Positions 1 to 9,081 of a stretch of DNA of 64,000 bases are shown here, piece by piece. Position 1 is the stretch's first letter. Every line of letters starts with the position of its first letter. A program made the position numbers and the translations under genes. Where the stretch lies: positions 124,001-188,000 of the forward strand of contig NZ_JAAATR010000018.1 of NCBI RefSeq assembly GCF_009907385.1. Direction: 5' to 3'. The notes under the pieces are model-generated. The model saw only the letters and a list, made by a program, of their open reading frames with translations. It made no database searches and was not told the origin of the DNA. The DNA is from Atlantibacter hermannii (GTDB taxonomy: Bacteria > Pseudomonadota > Gammaproteobacteria > Enterobacterales > Enterobacteriaceae).

Positions 1-620
1 TTTAAGATGCCCTCGGCGGTTTGCAGAGACTTGGTGGCGTCGTTATAGCCAAACTGGGTGGTGACGATCTGCCACTGCGGATGATCTTTGGCGATCTTCG
101 CTTTGGCCTCTTTCACCCACTGGTTCTGGTCGGTCACGGTGGGGCTGGAGTAGAAAAACGCCACTTTGGCGTCGGGTTTGGTGACCTGCTTCGACGCCAT
201 TTCCACCAGCATCCCGCCCAACTGCTCCGGGGTGCCCTGGTTGATGTAGATGCTGCGGCATTCCGGCCTGGTGTCCGAGTCCCAGGTCAGCACTTTTACG
301 CCGCGCTGCATGGCGCGTTTCAGGGCAGGGCACAAGCCGTCCGGGGAGACCGCCGACACGATGATCGCGTTATACCCCTGGTTAACGAAGTTGTTGATCA
401 ACTGCACCTGGCCCGACACGCTCGGCTCCGTCGGCCCGTCATAGGTGACGTCCGCGCCAAGCTGCTTGCCCGCTTCTTTCGCCCCGTTGCCGCCGCTGGT
501 AAAGAACCCGACGCCCACCAGCTTGGGAATAAAGGCGATGCGATCAGCCGCCTGGGCAGTCACGACGCTCAAGGCCAGTGCCAGAGCACTGCATTGCAGC
601 ACACGTTTTGCTGTATTCAT
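1..620 (-). CDS. lsrB: AI-2 binding protein LsrB (partial, C-terminus off window)
   Basis: Periplasmic substrate-binding protein of the autoinducer-2 ABC importer. The ATG lies at 618-620 and the frame stays open to the left edge, so only about 206 N-terminal residues are present. I translated it by hand: a signal peptide ([18 protein letters not shown]..., Ala-rich cleavage region near residue 25) is followed by a periplasmic-binding-protein fold. Residues that match known LsrB ligand contacts are Lys33 in [11 protein letters not shown], the TWDSD motif and the TDQNQW motif. It starts one base after the lsrD stop, so it is the last visible gene of lsrACDB; lsrF and lsrG would be expected to the left of the window. 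The similar RbsB ribose-binding family is the alternative, but the lsr context decides. Confidence 0.93.
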   Translation of the reverse strand, partial: MNTAKRVLQCSALALALSVVTAQAADRIAFIPKLVGVGFFTSGGNGAKEAGKQLGADVTYDGPTEPSVSGQVQLINNFVNQGYNAIIVSAVSPDGLCPALKRAMQRGVKVLTWDSDTRPECRSIYINQGTPEQLGGMLVEMASKQVTKPDAKVAFFYSSPTVTDQNQWVKEAKAKIAKDHPQWQIVTTQFGYNDATKSLQTAEGIL

Positions 621-621
621 C

Positions 622-1626
622 TTAAGCTCCTGATTGTTTTATGGCACCGCGGCGAATCTGAACGCGGCGCCATGCCGCACGCAGGGTTTCGCGATGCAAA
701 CTCACCGAACGACCAATCACCACCACAATCAACAACGCACCGGACAACGCGCTCGATACCTGATTGGGTATCCCGACCATCTGTAACCCCTGCTGCAAAT
801 ACCCCACCAGCAACGCCGCCAGTGCCGTACCCACCACAGAACCTGAACCACCGTAAATATTGGCGCCGCCGAGCACCGCCGCCGTCAGCGCGGGCATCAG
901 CAAATCGCGCCCCAAATCCGAACGGGCCGAACCGAAGTAAGAAACCAGAATCACCGCCGCGATGGCCGACGCCAGCCCCACCAGCCCGTAAACGCCGTAC
1001 AGCATGCCGTTGACCGGCAGCGCCGCGTAGCGGGCGGCGCGGGCGTTTTGCCCGAGCAGAAACAGGTGGCGGCCAAAGCGCGCCCGGTGCGCCAGTACCC
1101 AGAAAAACAGCGTGATGACTAAGAACATCACCAGCGGCACCGGCAGGCCGAGCAGCGTGGCGTTGGCGAAAGCGGTGAAGCTGTCCGGGAAGCCGCCGAT
1201 GCCTTCATAGCCCGTCGCGCCCGCCATGCCGGAAAGCAGCAGCGCGCCGCCGCCGTAGAGGTAAAGCGTGCCCAGGGTGATCACCAGCGGGCTGATGCCG
1301 GTGTAGTGGATTAATGCCGCGTTAAGGAAGCCGCAGGCCAGACCGAGTGCCAGGGTTAATCCAATCGCCACACCCATCGGTACGCCGGACTGCATCAGCA
1401 CGCCCAGCGCGATGGCGCACAGCCCGATGGTCGAGCCGAGGGAAATATCGATCCCGCCGCTGATGATCACCAGCGTCAGCGGCAAGGCCACAATGCCGAT
1501 GCAGATAAAATCGCTGGTGCTGAACAGCAGCATATTGATATCGAGCATGCGCGGGTTCAGCGCACCGAACAGCAGGATTTCCAGTACCAGCAACGCCAGC
1601 AGCGCCAGTTCCCAGTTCACTTTCAT
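622..1626 (-). CDS. lsrD: AI-2 ABC transporter permease LsrD
   Basis: Inner-membrane permease of the AI-2 importer, 334 residues (E. coli LsrD is about 330). It belongs to the RbsC/AraH branched permease family. Many hydrophobic segments are visible, with the conserved stretches [17 protein letters not shown] near the N-terminus, [20 protein letters not shown], and [30 protein letters not shown] in the C-terminal third. It begins directly where lsrC stops (1626/1627) and forms the heteromeric channel with LsrC. The ATG start is well aligned with the family N-terminus ([13 protein letters not shown]). Confidence 0.95.
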   Translation of the reverse strand: MKVNWELALLALLVLEILLFGALNPRMLDINMLLFSTSDFICIGIVALPLTLVIISGGIDISLGSTIGLCAIALGVLMQSGVPMGVAIGLTLALGLACGFLNAALIHYTGISPLVITLGTLYLYGGGALLLSGMAGATGYEGIGGFPDSFTAFANATLLGLPVPLVMFLVITLFFWVLAHRARFGRHLFLLGQNARAARYAALPVNGMLYGVYGLVGLASAIAAVILVSYFGSARSDLGRDLLMPALTAAVLGGANIYGGSGSVVGTALAALLVGYLQQGLQMVGIPNQVSSALSGALLIVVVIGRSVSLHRETLRAAWRRVQIRRGAIKQSGA

Positions 1627-2664
1627 TTACGCCACCTCTTTTTTGTTTTTGCGACCGGGAAACGGCGCGACGTTTTTCCGCCCCGACGCCCCCGGCACAA
1701 AGCGGCTGTATTTCAGCGCGCGCTGGTGGCGGGTCAGCGCCTGGCGCAGCCGTCCGTCGAGCACCAGCACGCCCAGCAGCACCAGCCCGGCGATAAAGTC
1801 GTTCCACCAGGCGGGCAGTTTGAACAGCACCAGCACGGTGTCGATTTGGGTTAAAAAGAACGCGCCGAGGAACGCGCCGATCAGCGTGCCGGTGCCGCCG
1901 AGCAGGGAGATGCCGCCCAGCACGCAGGCGGCGATGGCTTTCATCTCCAGCCCGCTGCCGGTCTGATTGGGCACAAAGCCGATTTGCGAGGCGAACAGAA
2001 TGCCGCCGAGCGCCGCCAGCAGGCCGTTAAAGGTAAAGGCCAGCAGCCGGGTGCGATCCACCGCCACGCCCAGCTTGCGCGCGGCGGCGAGGTTATCGCC
2101 CACCGCGTAGAAGTCGCGGCCAAAGGCGGTGCGCGCCAGGATCACGCTGCCTGACGCCACCAGCGCCAGCACCGCGAAGCCGAACGGGGAGACGCCGATA
2201 AACACCGGTTCCGACAGCGCTTTCAGGCTTTGCGGCAGCCCTTCAATCCATTTCCCGTCGGTCCACAACAGCATTGCGCCACGGTACAGCCCCAGCGTAC
2301 CGAGGGTGGCGACAATCGCCGGGATGCGCAGCCACACCACCAGCACGCCGTTGAAAAACCCGCACAGCGCGCCGATGGCAAACGCGAAGCCCATCGCCAG
2401 CGGCAGGCTGTAGCCCTGGTTCAGCGCCACGCCGACGGCAATGGCGCACAGCCCAACCGTCGACCCTACCGACACATCGATATTGCGCGTCAGCATCACC
2501 ATCGCCGCCCCCATCGCCAGCAAAATCAAAATCTGCGAACTGGAGAAAATCATCGCCAGCGTCTGGGCGCTGAAATAGCTGTGGTTAAGGCCCACCAGCA
2601 CGCCGAACAGCGCCACAATGGCCAGAAACGCGGTCAGTTCACGGTTACGCAGCAGCATCTTCAC
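1627..2664 (-). CDS. lsrC: AI-2 ABC transporter permease LsrC
   Basis: Second inner-membrane permease of the AI-2 importer, 345 residues. Family signatures are [39 protein letters not shown], the [20 protein letters not shown] loop and [34 protein letters not shown], each easily aligned to LsrC. The C-terminal tail is basic ([18 protein letters not shown]) and probably cytoplasmic. Its start overlaps the lsrA stop by four bases (ATGA), the usual sign of translational coupling. Confidence 0.95.
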   Translation of the reverse strand: MKMLLRNRELTAFLAIVALFGVLVGLNHSYFSAQTLAMIFSSSQILILLAMGAAMVMLTRNIDVSVGSTVGLCAIAVGVALNQGYSLPLAMGFAFAIGALCGFFNGVLVVWLRIPAIVATLGTLGLYRGAMLLWTDGKWIEGLPQSLKALSEPVFIGVSPFGFAVLALVASGSVILARTAFGRDFYAVGDNLAAARKLGVAVDRTRLLAFTFNGLLAALGGILFASQIGFVPNQTGSGLEMKAIAACVLGGISLLGGTGTLIGAFLGAFFLTQIDTVLVLFKLPAWWNDFIAGLVLLGVLVLDGRLRQALTRHQRALKYSRFVPGASGRKNVAPFPGRKNKKEVA

Positions 2665-4160
2665 GGACGTTGTCCTCCAAAGGCCAGTTTCATCATCCGG
2701 TCAGGCGAAATGGCGTCACGCGCCAGTTCCCCGCTGAGTTCCCCCTGGTGCATCACCAGCACCCGGTCCGCCAGCCCCGGGAATTCGTCCACATCAGAGG
2801 AGATCATCAGCACCGCCACGTTTTGCGCCGCCACGCTTTTGATCAGCTGATAGATGTCGGCGCGGGCGGAGACGTCCACGCCGCGGGTCGGTTCATCAAT
2901 AATCAGCAGCAGCGGATTGGCTTCAAGGCAGCGCGCCAGCAGCACTTTCTGCTGATTGCCGCCGGAGAGGGTGCGCACAATTTGATTCGGATGGTTAAGT
3001 TTGATACCCAGCGCCCGGTGGTAGCGCTCGACCACCGCGTCTTCACGCGTCGGCTGCTGCCACAGCGAGGGCTCGTTGAGCGCCACGGTGTTCCAGCGGA
3101 TGGGGGCATCGAGAAACAGCCCGGAGACCTGGCGATCTTCCGGTAAATAGACTAGCCCGCGATTGAGGCGCTCGCGGATCGGCATAGGGGTGATGTCATG
3201 ATTTTCCAGCCAGACGCGCCCGCCGCGCACCGGACGCAGGCCGTATAAGGTCTCCGCCAGTTCGGTGCGTCCGGAACCCACCAGCCCCGCCAGCCCGACA
3301 ATCTCCCCGGCGCGCACGTCAAAACTGAGGTCGAGAAAACCCTCGCCGGTCAGTTCATCCACCCGCAGCACCGGGAAGTCCTGCGGCTGGGTGCGCCGGT
3401 TGCCCGGCAGCGCCAGCCACAGCTTTTGGGTGTCGCTCAGGCTGCGCGCCCGGCTCACCGGGGTCATGGCGTGGATCAGTTCGCTGTCGGTGAGTTGCGC
3501 GGTTTCGCCGCTCAGCACCACCGCGCCGTCGCGCATTACCGAGACATGGCTGGCGATGGCGCGAATTTCCGGCAGCTTATGGGAGATAAAAATGATCCCT
3601 ACGCCTGCGGATTGCAGCGCGCGGATCTGACGAAATAACCGATCGGTTTCCCCTGGTGTCAGCGACGCGGTCGGTTCATCAAGAATTAAAATTTTGGCGT
3701 TGCGCATCAGGCCGCGCAGGATCTCCACCATCTGCTGATCCGCCACTTCCAGCGTACTGGCGGAGGCCTGCAAATTGAGATGGCAATCGAGCTGGGCCAG
3801 CTTTTCTGACAGCTGCCGGGTAAGCTTTTTATCGTTCGGCAGGCGGAACAGAATGTTTTCCTGCACGGTGAGGTTGGGGAACAGCATCGGCTCCTGCGGC
3901 ACCAGATAGATCCCCAGACCGTGCGCCTGCTGCGGGGAAAGCCGGGTAAACGGCTTTCCTTCAATCTGAATCGCGCCGCTGTCGGCGGTTTCTACGCCCG
4001 CGACGATTTTCATCAGCGTTGACTTGCCCGCGCCGTTACCGCCCATCAGGGCATGCACCTGCCCGGAAAGCAGCGTGAAATCAATCGACTTCAGTACGCT
4101 CACCCCGGAGAACTGTTTCGAGATCGCCTGCACATTCAGTAACGGGTCTGGATTCGTCAT
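2661..4160 (-). CDS. lsrA: AI-2 ABC transporter ATP-binding protein LsrA
   Basis: ATPase that powers AI-2 import, with two fused nucleotide-binding domains as in RbsA/XylG. The first domain has Walker [10 protein letters not shown] near residue 43 and Walker [11 protein letters not shown]. The second has the signature [16 protein letters not shown] and Walker [13 protein letters not shown]. As in other sugar-type ABC ATPases, the second Walker A region is degenerate ([10 protein letters not shown]). I choose the ATG at 4160 (499 residues): GGAG lies five bases upstream. The frame also offers a GTG two codons earlier at 4166. It is the first gene of the leftward lsr operon and diverges from lsrR. 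Confidence 0.95.
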   Translation of the reverse strand: MTNPDPLLNVQAISKQFSGVSVLKSIDFTLLSGQVHALMGGNGAGKSTLMKIVAGVETADSGAIQIEGKPFTRLSPQQAHGLGIYLVPQEPMLFPNLTVQENILFRLPNDKKLTRQLSEKLAQLDCHLNLQASASTLEVADQQMVEILRGLMRNAKILILDEPTASLTPGETDRLFRQIRALQSAGVGIIFISHKLPEIRAIASHVSVMRDGAVVLSGETAQLTDSELIHAMTPVSRARSLSDTQKLWLALPGNRRTQPQDFPVLRVDELTGEGFLDLSFDVRAGEIVGLAGLVGSGRTELAETLYGLRPVRGGRVWLENHDITPMPIRERLNRGLVYLPEDRQVSGLFLDAPIRWNTVALNEPSLWQQPTREDAVVERYHRALGIKLNHPNQIVRTLSGGNQQKVLLARCLEANPLLLIIDEPTRGVDVSARADIYQLIKSVAAQNVAVLMISSDVDEFPGLADRVLVMHQGELSGELARDAISPDRMMKLAFGGQRP

Positions 4161-4176
4161 CGCCACTCCGAAAAAT

Positions 4177-4208
4177 GAACAAATGATTTTTTAAATCTAC
4201 AATGTTCA
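4177..4208. promoter_or_regulatory. Candidate LsrR operator, lsrA side
   Basis: A 32-bp element with arms GAACA and GTTCA separated by 22 bases and containing ATGAT right after the left arm. It sits 17 bases upstream of the lsrA start. A second element with the same arms, the same length and the same ATGAT lies at 4343-4374 in front of lsrR. The pairing is seen directly; assignment to LsrR is inferred from the context and the known LsrR repression of both units. Confidence 0.55.
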
Positions 4209-4306
4209 AAAAGCGTAGACGGTGAACTATATTTACAACCGTGCAGGGATCACATTTTCAGGCATAATCTGGTCGCACAGCTAAACGGAATAAAAAATGA
4301 TCTTTT

Positions 4307-4322
4307 TGCCAGGCATCTCACA
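4307..4322. promoter_or_regulatory. Weak CRP-like site in lsr intergenic region
   Basis: TGCCA-N6-TCACA matches the CRP consensus TGTGA-N6-TCACA in 8 of 10 positions, with one perfect half. The lsr operon of E. coli is known to need cAMP-CRP, so a site is expected in this interval, but the left half here is degenerate. Confidence 0.35.
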
Positions 4323-4342
4323 GTTTCAGACCAGGCAGGATC

Positions 4343-4374
4343 GAACACATGATCTAAATTTCAATAAGAGTTCA
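4343..4374. promoter_or_regulatory. Candidate LsrR operator, lsrR side
   Basis: GAACA-c-ATGAT...GTTCA, 32 bp, the counterpart of the element at 4177-4208. It ends four bases before the lsrR ATG and overlaps its ribosome-binding region (AAGAG), so LsrR binding here would block its own expression. Confidence 0.55.
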
Positions 4375-4378
4375 GCTT

Positions 4379-5347
4379 ATGAGCGAAAAACGAAGCGATG
4401 AGGGACGGTATGCCAGTATCGCAATGGCCGAAGAAGAGCTACTGGCACGAGTGGCGTGGTGCTACTACCACGACGGGCTGACCCAGAACGATATCGGCGA
4501 ACGGCTGGGATTGCCGCGACTGAAGATTTCGCGCCTGTTAGAGAAAGGCCGCCAGTCGGGGGTGATCCGGGTGCAAATCAACTCGCGGTACGAAGGCTGC
4601 CTGGCGCTGGAAACCGCGCTGGCCGAGCGTTTCGGGCTACGGCTGGCGCGGGTGTTGCCTGCGCTGAACACGCCGCCGATGAACACGCGACTGGGGATTG
4701 GCGCGGCGCAGTCGCTGATGGGCGTGCTGGAGCCGGGGCAACTGCTGGCGGTGGGGTTCGGCGAAGCCACCATGAGCTGTTTGCAACATTTAAGCGGGTT
4801 TATCAGTTCCCAGCAGATCCGGCTGGTGACGCTGTCGGGCGGGGTGGGGCCGTATATGACCGGCATCGGTCAGCTTGATGCGGCCTGTAGCGTCAGCATT
4901 ATTCCCGCGCCGCTGCGGGTGTCGTCGCCGGAAGTGGCGGAGATTTTAAAGCGCGAATCCAGCGTGCGCGATGTGCTGCTGGCCGCCAGCGCCGCCGACG
5001 TGGCGGTGGTGGGCATCGGGTCGGTGAGCCAGAAACGCGATGCGACGATCCTGCGCTCTGGTTATATCAGCGAAGGCGAGCAGTTGATGTACGCCCGTAA
5101 AGGCGCGGTAGGCGACATTCTCGGTTATTTCCTGCAGGCCGACGGCGAACAGGTGGATGATTTGCCGATCCACCGCGAGCTGCTGGGCATCTCCCTGAAT
5201 GAGCTGGCCCAGTTGCCCACTATCGTGGGCGTGGCGGGCGGAGAGGAGAAAGCCGACGCCATTTATGCCGCCCTGTGCGGCCGCCGTATCAACGGCCTGG
5301 TAACAGAAGAAGCGACAGCGCGCGCGGTGCTGGCTCTGGCGGGATAA
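4379..5347 (+). CDS. lsrR: lsr operon transcriptional repressor LsrR
   Basis: SorC/DeoR-type repressor of the lsr genes, 322 residues (E. coli 317). The N-terminal helix-turn-helix is visible in [36 protein letters not shown] (about residues 22-57). The rest is the sugar-binding domain, which responds to phospho-AI-2, with the motifs [31 protein letters not shown] and [15 protein letters not shown]. It is transcribed away from lsrA and followed 43 bases later by lsrK, the same arrangement of regulator and kinase as a divergent unit known in enterics. Confidence 0.95.
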   Translation: MSEKRSDEGRYASIAMAEEELLARVAWCYYHDGLTQNDIGERLGLPRLKISRLLEKGRQSGVIRVQINSRYEGCLALETALAERFGLRLARVLPALNTPPMNTRLGIGAAQSLMGVLEPGQLLAVGFGEATMSCLQHLSGFISSQQIRLVTLSGGVGPYMTGIGQLDAACSVSIIPAPLRVSSPEVAEILKRESSVRDVLLAASAADVAVVGIGSVSQKRDATILRSGYISEGEQLMYARKGAVGDILGYFLQADGEQVDDLPIHRELLGISLNELAQLPTIVGVAGGEEKADAIYAALCGRRINGLVTEEATARAVLALAG

Positions 5348-5390
5348 TCCGGGGCCTGCTTCGCGAAACCTAACAGAGCGAGGCAAGCCG

Positions 5391-6977
5391 ATGAGTTACC
5401 TTTTAGCGTTAGACGCCGGAACTGGCAGTGTCCGTGCCGTTATCTTTGATTTAGCAGGACGCCAGATTGCCGCAGGCCAGGCGGAGTGGACCCACCAGAG
5501 CGTGGCGGATATCCCCGGCTCGATGGAGTTCGATCTCAGCACCAACTGGCAGTTAACCTGCCGCTGCATTAAGGAAGCGCTGGCGAAAGCGGGCTTAGCC
5601 GCCAGCGATATCGCCAGCGTCGCCTGCTGCTCGATGCGCGAAGGGATCGTGCTGTACGATCGCAACGGCGAGCCGATTTGGGCCTGCGCCAACGTCGACG
5701 CCCGCGCCAGCCATGAAGTGTCTGAACTGAAAGAAATCCATGATTATCAGTTTGAATCCGAGGTGTACCACGTTTCCGGCCAGACCCTGGCGCTGAGCGC
5801 CATGCCGCGCCTGCTGTGGCTGGCGCATCATCGTCCGGATATTTATCGTCAGGCGGCGACCATCACCATGATCAGCGACTGGCTGGCGGCGAAGCTGTCC
5901 GGCGAGCTGGCGGTAGATCCGTCCAACGCGGGCACTACCGGGATGCTGGATTTGAACACCCGCGACTGGCGGCCTGCGCTGCTGGATATGGCCGGGTTGC
6001 GCGCCGATATTCTCTCGCCGGTAAAAGAGACCGGTACGGTGCTGGGCGCGGTGACTGCTGACGCGGCGGCACAGTCCGGGTTACGTGAAGGCACGCCGGT
6101 CGTGATGGGCGGCGGCGATGTGCAACTGGGCTGTCTCGGGCTTGGCGTGGTGCGCGCCGGGCAAACCGCGGTACTGGGCGGCACGTTCTGGCAACAGGTC
6201 GTGAATCTCCCGGCAGTGCGTACCGATCCGCAAATGAACATTCGTGTTAATCCGCACGTTATCCCCGGCATGGTGCAGGCGGAGTCGATCAGCTTTTTCA
6301 CCGGTCTGACGATGCGCTGGTTCCGCGACGCGTTCTGCGCCGAAGAGAAACTGATCGCCGAGCGGCTCGGCACCGATACCTATGCGCTGCTGGAGCAGAT
6401 GGCAAGCCAGGTTCCGGCGGGCTCTCACGGCGTCATGCCGATTTTCTCTGACGCGATGCACTTTAATAAGTGGTATCACGCCGCCCCGTCGTTTATTAAC
6501 CTCTCTATCGATGCCGATAAATGCAATAAGGCCACGCTATTCAGGGCGCTGGAGGAGAACGCCGCGATTGTCTCGGCCTGCAATCTGGCGCAGATTTCCC
6601 GTTTTTCCGGGGTAACATTCGACGGGCTGGTGTTTGCGGGCGGCGGCTCGAAAGGCGCGCTGTGGAGCCAGATTTTAAGCGACGTGACCGGGCTGCCGGT
6701 GCGCGTCCCGGAAGTCAAAGAGGCGACCGCGCTGGGCTGCGCCATCGCAGCGGGCGCAGGGGTAGGGCTGTATTCAGATATGGCCAGCGCCGGGGAAAAA
6801 CTGGTGAGCTGGCAACGGGAGTTCACCCCAAATCCTGCGCACCGCGAACTGTATGACGAGATGATGCAGAAATGGCAGGCGGTGTATGCGGACCAACTGG
6901 GGCTGGTAGACAGCGGGCTGACGACATCGCTGTGGCGCGCGCCAGGGCTGGAGAGAAGGCAGGCGTCGGCATCGTAA
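5391..6977 (+). CDS. lsrK: AI-2 kinase LsrK
   Basis: FGGY-family kinase that phosphorylates imported autoinducer-2 in the cytoplasm, giving the inducer of LsrR; 528 residues (E. coli 530). The N-terminal phosphate-binding motif [16 protein letters not shown] and the C-terminal ATP motif [24 protein letters not shown] are both intact, with the family segments [13 protein letters not shown] and [14 protein letters not shown] between them. The C-terminal tail ([15 protein letters not shown]) is a little divergent. Clear start [13 protein letters not shown] with upstream GAGGCAAGCCG. Confidence 0.96.
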   Translation: MSYLLALDAGTGSVRAVIFDLAGRQIAAGQAEWTHQSVADIPGSMEFDLSTNWQLTCRCIKEALAKAGLAASDIASVACCSMREGIVLYDRNGEPIWACANVDARASHEVSELKEIHDYQFESEVYHVSGQTLALSAMPRLLWLAHHRPDIYRQAATITMISDWLAAKLSGELAVDPSNAGTTGMLDLNTRDWRPALLDMAGLRADILSPVKETGTVLGAVTADAAAQSGLREGTPVVMGGGDVQLGCLGLGVVRAGQTAVLGGTFWQQVVNLPAVRTDPQMNIRVNPHVIPGMVQAESISFFTGLTMRWFRDAFCAEEKLIAERLGTDTYALLEQMASQVPAGSHGVMPIFSDAMHFNKWYHAAPSFINLSIDADKCNKATLFRALEENAAIVSACNLAQISRFSGVTFDGLVFAGGGSKGALWSQILSDVTGLPVRVPEVKEATALGCAIAAGAGVGLYSDMASAGEKLVSWQREFTPNPAHRELYDEMMQKWQAVYADQLGLVDSGLTTSLWRAPGLERRQASAS

Positions 6978-6988
6978 TACCCGGGAAT

Positions 6989-7013
6989 GGCACGCCCGTG
7001 TGGCGGGCGTGCC
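6989..7013. terminator. Hairpin between convergent lsrK and reductase gene
   Basis: Perfect 9-bp stem GGCACGCCC / GGGCGTGCC with a 7-base loop in the gap between two convergent genes. There is no U-tract on either strand, so it may terminate weakly or only protect the 3' ends. Confidence 0.4.
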
Positions 7014-7021
7014 TCAGCGGT

Positions 7022-8023
7022 TTAAAACGCAATCACCACTTTTCCGCGCATATGCCCGGCCAGCACTTTCTCGTGCGCTTCGCGAACGCTATCCACGCTC
7101 AGGCCATGCAGCGTCTCGCTAAGGGCGCTTTCCACCACGCCGTCATCCACCAGGTTAGCCACGTGATCGAGGATCTCGCCCTGACGCGCCATATCGGCGG
7201 TTTGATACATGCTGCGGGTGTACATAAATTCCCAGTGCAGGGCGGCGGATTTTGATTTCAACGCGTCCTGGCTCAGCGGCTGGGTGTTTTCCACGATGGT
7301 ACAGATGTGGCCCTGCGGCGCAATCAGCCGGGTGACGGCAGGCCAGTGGCCGTCGGTATCGTTCAGGATAAAGATGTAATCAACGAATTTGATTTCGTGC
7401 TTCGCCAGTTCGCCCGGCAGATCTTTATAACTCACGACCAGATCCGCGCCGCGATCCCGGCACCACTGTGCGGAATCTTCCCGCGAGGCGGTGGCGATGA
7501 CTTTTACTTTGCTGTTGTGCTTCGCGAACGGGATGGCGAGCGAACCCACCCCGCCTGCGCCGCCAATAATCAGCAGCGTTTTATCTTCGCCTGCATCCTG
7601 AATGTTCAGACGCTCGAACAATCCTTCCCAGGCCGTCAGTGCCGTTAACGGAATAGCCGCCGCCGCTGCCCAGTCGAGGCTTTTCGGCTTATGGCCGACG
7701 ATGCGCGCATCGATCAACTGATGCGTGGTGTTGCTGCCCGGACGGGTGATATCCCCTGCGTAATAGACTTCGTCACCTGCTTTAAAGCCGGTCACTTTAC
7801 TGCCGACGGCTTTCACAATCCCGCTGGCGTCCCAGCCTAAAATGCGCGGCTCCTGTAAGCCTTTCTTCTGGATGCCCTGATGAACTTTGGTATCGACCGG
7901 GTTAATCGACACGGCTTTGACCTCAACCAGTAAGTCATCGTCGCCCGGCTGCGGCATTTCAGACTGGATTTCAATAAAGATGGCAGGATCCTGGGGGTTA
8001 ACGGCAATGGCTTTCACTGACAT
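7022..8023 (-). CDS. Zinc-type alcohol dehydrogenase family oxidoreductase
   Basis: Medium-chain dehydrogenase/reductase of the quinone-oxidoreductase-like branch, 333 residues. The N-terminal GroES-like domain has VKAVSINPVDTKVHQG and ILGWDASGIVKAVGSKVTGFKAGDEVYYAG. The Rossmann domain has the NADP-binding motif LLIIGGAGGVGSLAIPFAK (about residues 150-170). The Cys/His zinc-ligand pattern of true zinc alcohol dehydrogenases is not visible, so it is probably a zinc-free NADPH reductase for quinones or enones. I place the start at the ATG of MSVKAIAVNPQDP (8021-8023), preceded by GGAG. It is divergent from the LysR gene at 8139, its likely regulator. The substrate is unknown. Confidence 0.85.
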   Translation of the reverse strand: MSVKAIAVNPQDPAIFIEIQSEMPQPGDDDLLVEVKAVSINPVDTKVHQGIQKKGLQEPRILGWDASGIVKAVGSKVTGFKAGDEVYYAGDITRPGSNTTHQLIDARIVGHKPKSLDWAAAAAIPLTALTAWEGLFERLNIQDAGEDKTLLIIGGAGGVGSLAIPFAKHNSKVKVIATASREDSAQWCRDRGADLVVSYKDLPGELAKHEIKFVDYIFILNDTDGHWPAVTRLIAPQGHICTIVENTQPLSQDALKSKSAALHWEFMYTRSMYQTADMARQGEILDHVANLVDDGVVESALSETLHGLSVDSVREAHEKVLAGHMRGKVVIAF

Positions 8024-8116
8024 GGTGTGCTCCGCGTATCGGGTTTGAAAGGTGATGATGTGGAACAGTCTAGGCGACGGGTAAAAGGATGATAAGATGG
8101 ACAATCACTAACGCTG

Positions 8117-8135
8117 TGTTCATGTGGGATGAACA
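8117..8135. promoter_or_regulatory. Candidate LysR-type operator
   Basis: Perfect inverted repeat TGTTCAT-N5-ATGAACA, which contains the T-N11-A pattern of LysR-type regulators (T8120 to A8132). It lies just before the LysR start at 8139 in the divergent interval, so it could serve autorepression and control of the reductase gene. Confidence 0.55.
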
Positions 8136-8138
8136 ATC

Positions 8139-9053
8139 ATGTTTAAGCATCTTCAGGATATGGCGCTGTTTGCGCTGGTGGCGGAGCGGGGGAGTTTTAC
8201 CGCAGCGGCGCAGGAAGCTGGGCTACCCAAATCCAGCGTCAGCCAGCGCATCAGCCAGCTGGAACAGCAGGTGGGGCTGCGGTTGCTTAATCGCACCACC
8301 CGTAAAATCAACCTGACGTTTGCCGGTGAACGCTACCTGGTTCATTGCAGGGAAATGCTCGATGCCTCGGAACGCGCCGAATTCGCGCTGCAACGGCTGC
8401 GCGATAACCCCAGTGGCCGGTTACGTATCACCTGTCCGGCAGGCATTGGCGCGACGCTGCTGGCACGAATGAATACCCAGTTCCAGCGCCGTTATCCTGA
8501 CGTGGTGCTGGAAGTGTCTATTTCTGATGAGGTGGTGGATTTGGTCGACGCGGGGTATGACGTGGCGCTGCGTACCGGTAAACCGCAGGATTCTTCGTTG
8601 ATTGGCAGGATGATTGGGCACAGTCCACGTACTCTGGTTGCCTCGCCGGGGTATCTGCTTAACTATCCCACCCTCGAACACCCCAGCCAGCTGGCGGAGC
8701 ATCATTGCATTGTGCATCGCGCCTGGAGCGAGTGGATCTTGCAGAAAGGGGAGGCGTATCATCGTTGCGACCTGCCGCGCCTGCATACGACGGACAATTT
8801 GCTCTATGCGCGTGAATGCGCCCGGCAAGGGGCAGGTATTACCTTATTACCCTCCTTTCTGGTGGAAGCGGCGTTGGCAAGCGGCAAGTTATCCCGCGTT
8901 CTGGGGGACTGGAAGCCTGAAGGGAATGACCTCTATCTGGTTTACCCAAGCCGCAAGCTGAACTCGCCCGCGCTGGCTTGTTATATCGCGTTCGCGACGC
9001 AGTATTCAGAAATAAAGGATTCGTATACCGATAGCCATCAGCGGCAACAATAA
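8139..9053 (+). CDS. LysR family transcriptional regulator
   Basis: LysR-type regulator, 304 residues, close to the usual 300. The N-terminal winged helix-turn-helix is clear: MALFALVAERGSFTAAAQEAGLPKSSVSQRISQLEQQVGLRLLNRTTRKINLTFAGE (about residues 6-66). The C-terminal part is a periplasmic-binding-like effector domain (GRLRITCPAGIGATLLARM..., YDVALRTG, GITLLPSFLVEAAL). It belongs to the DsdC/CrgA-like subgroup often found beside oxidoreductases. It diverges from the reductase at 7022-8023, with a 19-bp palindrome directly upstream. The effector is unknown. Confidence 0.88.
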   Translation: MFKHLQDMALFALVAERGSFTAAAQEAGLPKSSVSQRISQLEQQVGLRLLNRTTRKINLTFAGERYLVHCREMLDASERAEFALQRLRDNPSGRLRITCPAGIGATLLARMNTQFQRRYPDVVLEVSISDEVVDLVDAGYDVALRTGKPQDSSLIGRMIGHSPRTLVASPGYLLNYPTLEHPSQLAEHHCIVHRAWSEWILQKGEAYHRCDLPRLHTTDNLLYARECARQGAGITLLPSFLVEAALASGKLSRVLGDWKPEGNDLYLVYPSRKLNSPALACYIAFATQYSEIKDSYTDSHQRQQ

Positions 9054-9079
9054 AAACGGCCCTCAGAGAGGGCCGCTGG
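9052..9079 (-). terminator. Rho-independent terminator of ettA
   Basis: Stem CGGCCCTC / GAGGGCCG with a 3-base loop. Read on the minus strand it is followed by TTTTTA directly after the ettA stop. Confidence 0.75.
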
Positions 9080-9081
9080 CG

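Noticed and set aside
21-1013. A 330-codon plus-strand frame at the left edge.
   Set aside because: Runs antisense through lsrB and lsrD, both of which are clear family members on the minus strand.
4234-4253. A possible CRP site around CCGTGCAGGGATCACA near lsr.
   Set aside because: Only the right half matches; with the required 6-base spacer the left half has no consensus bases.
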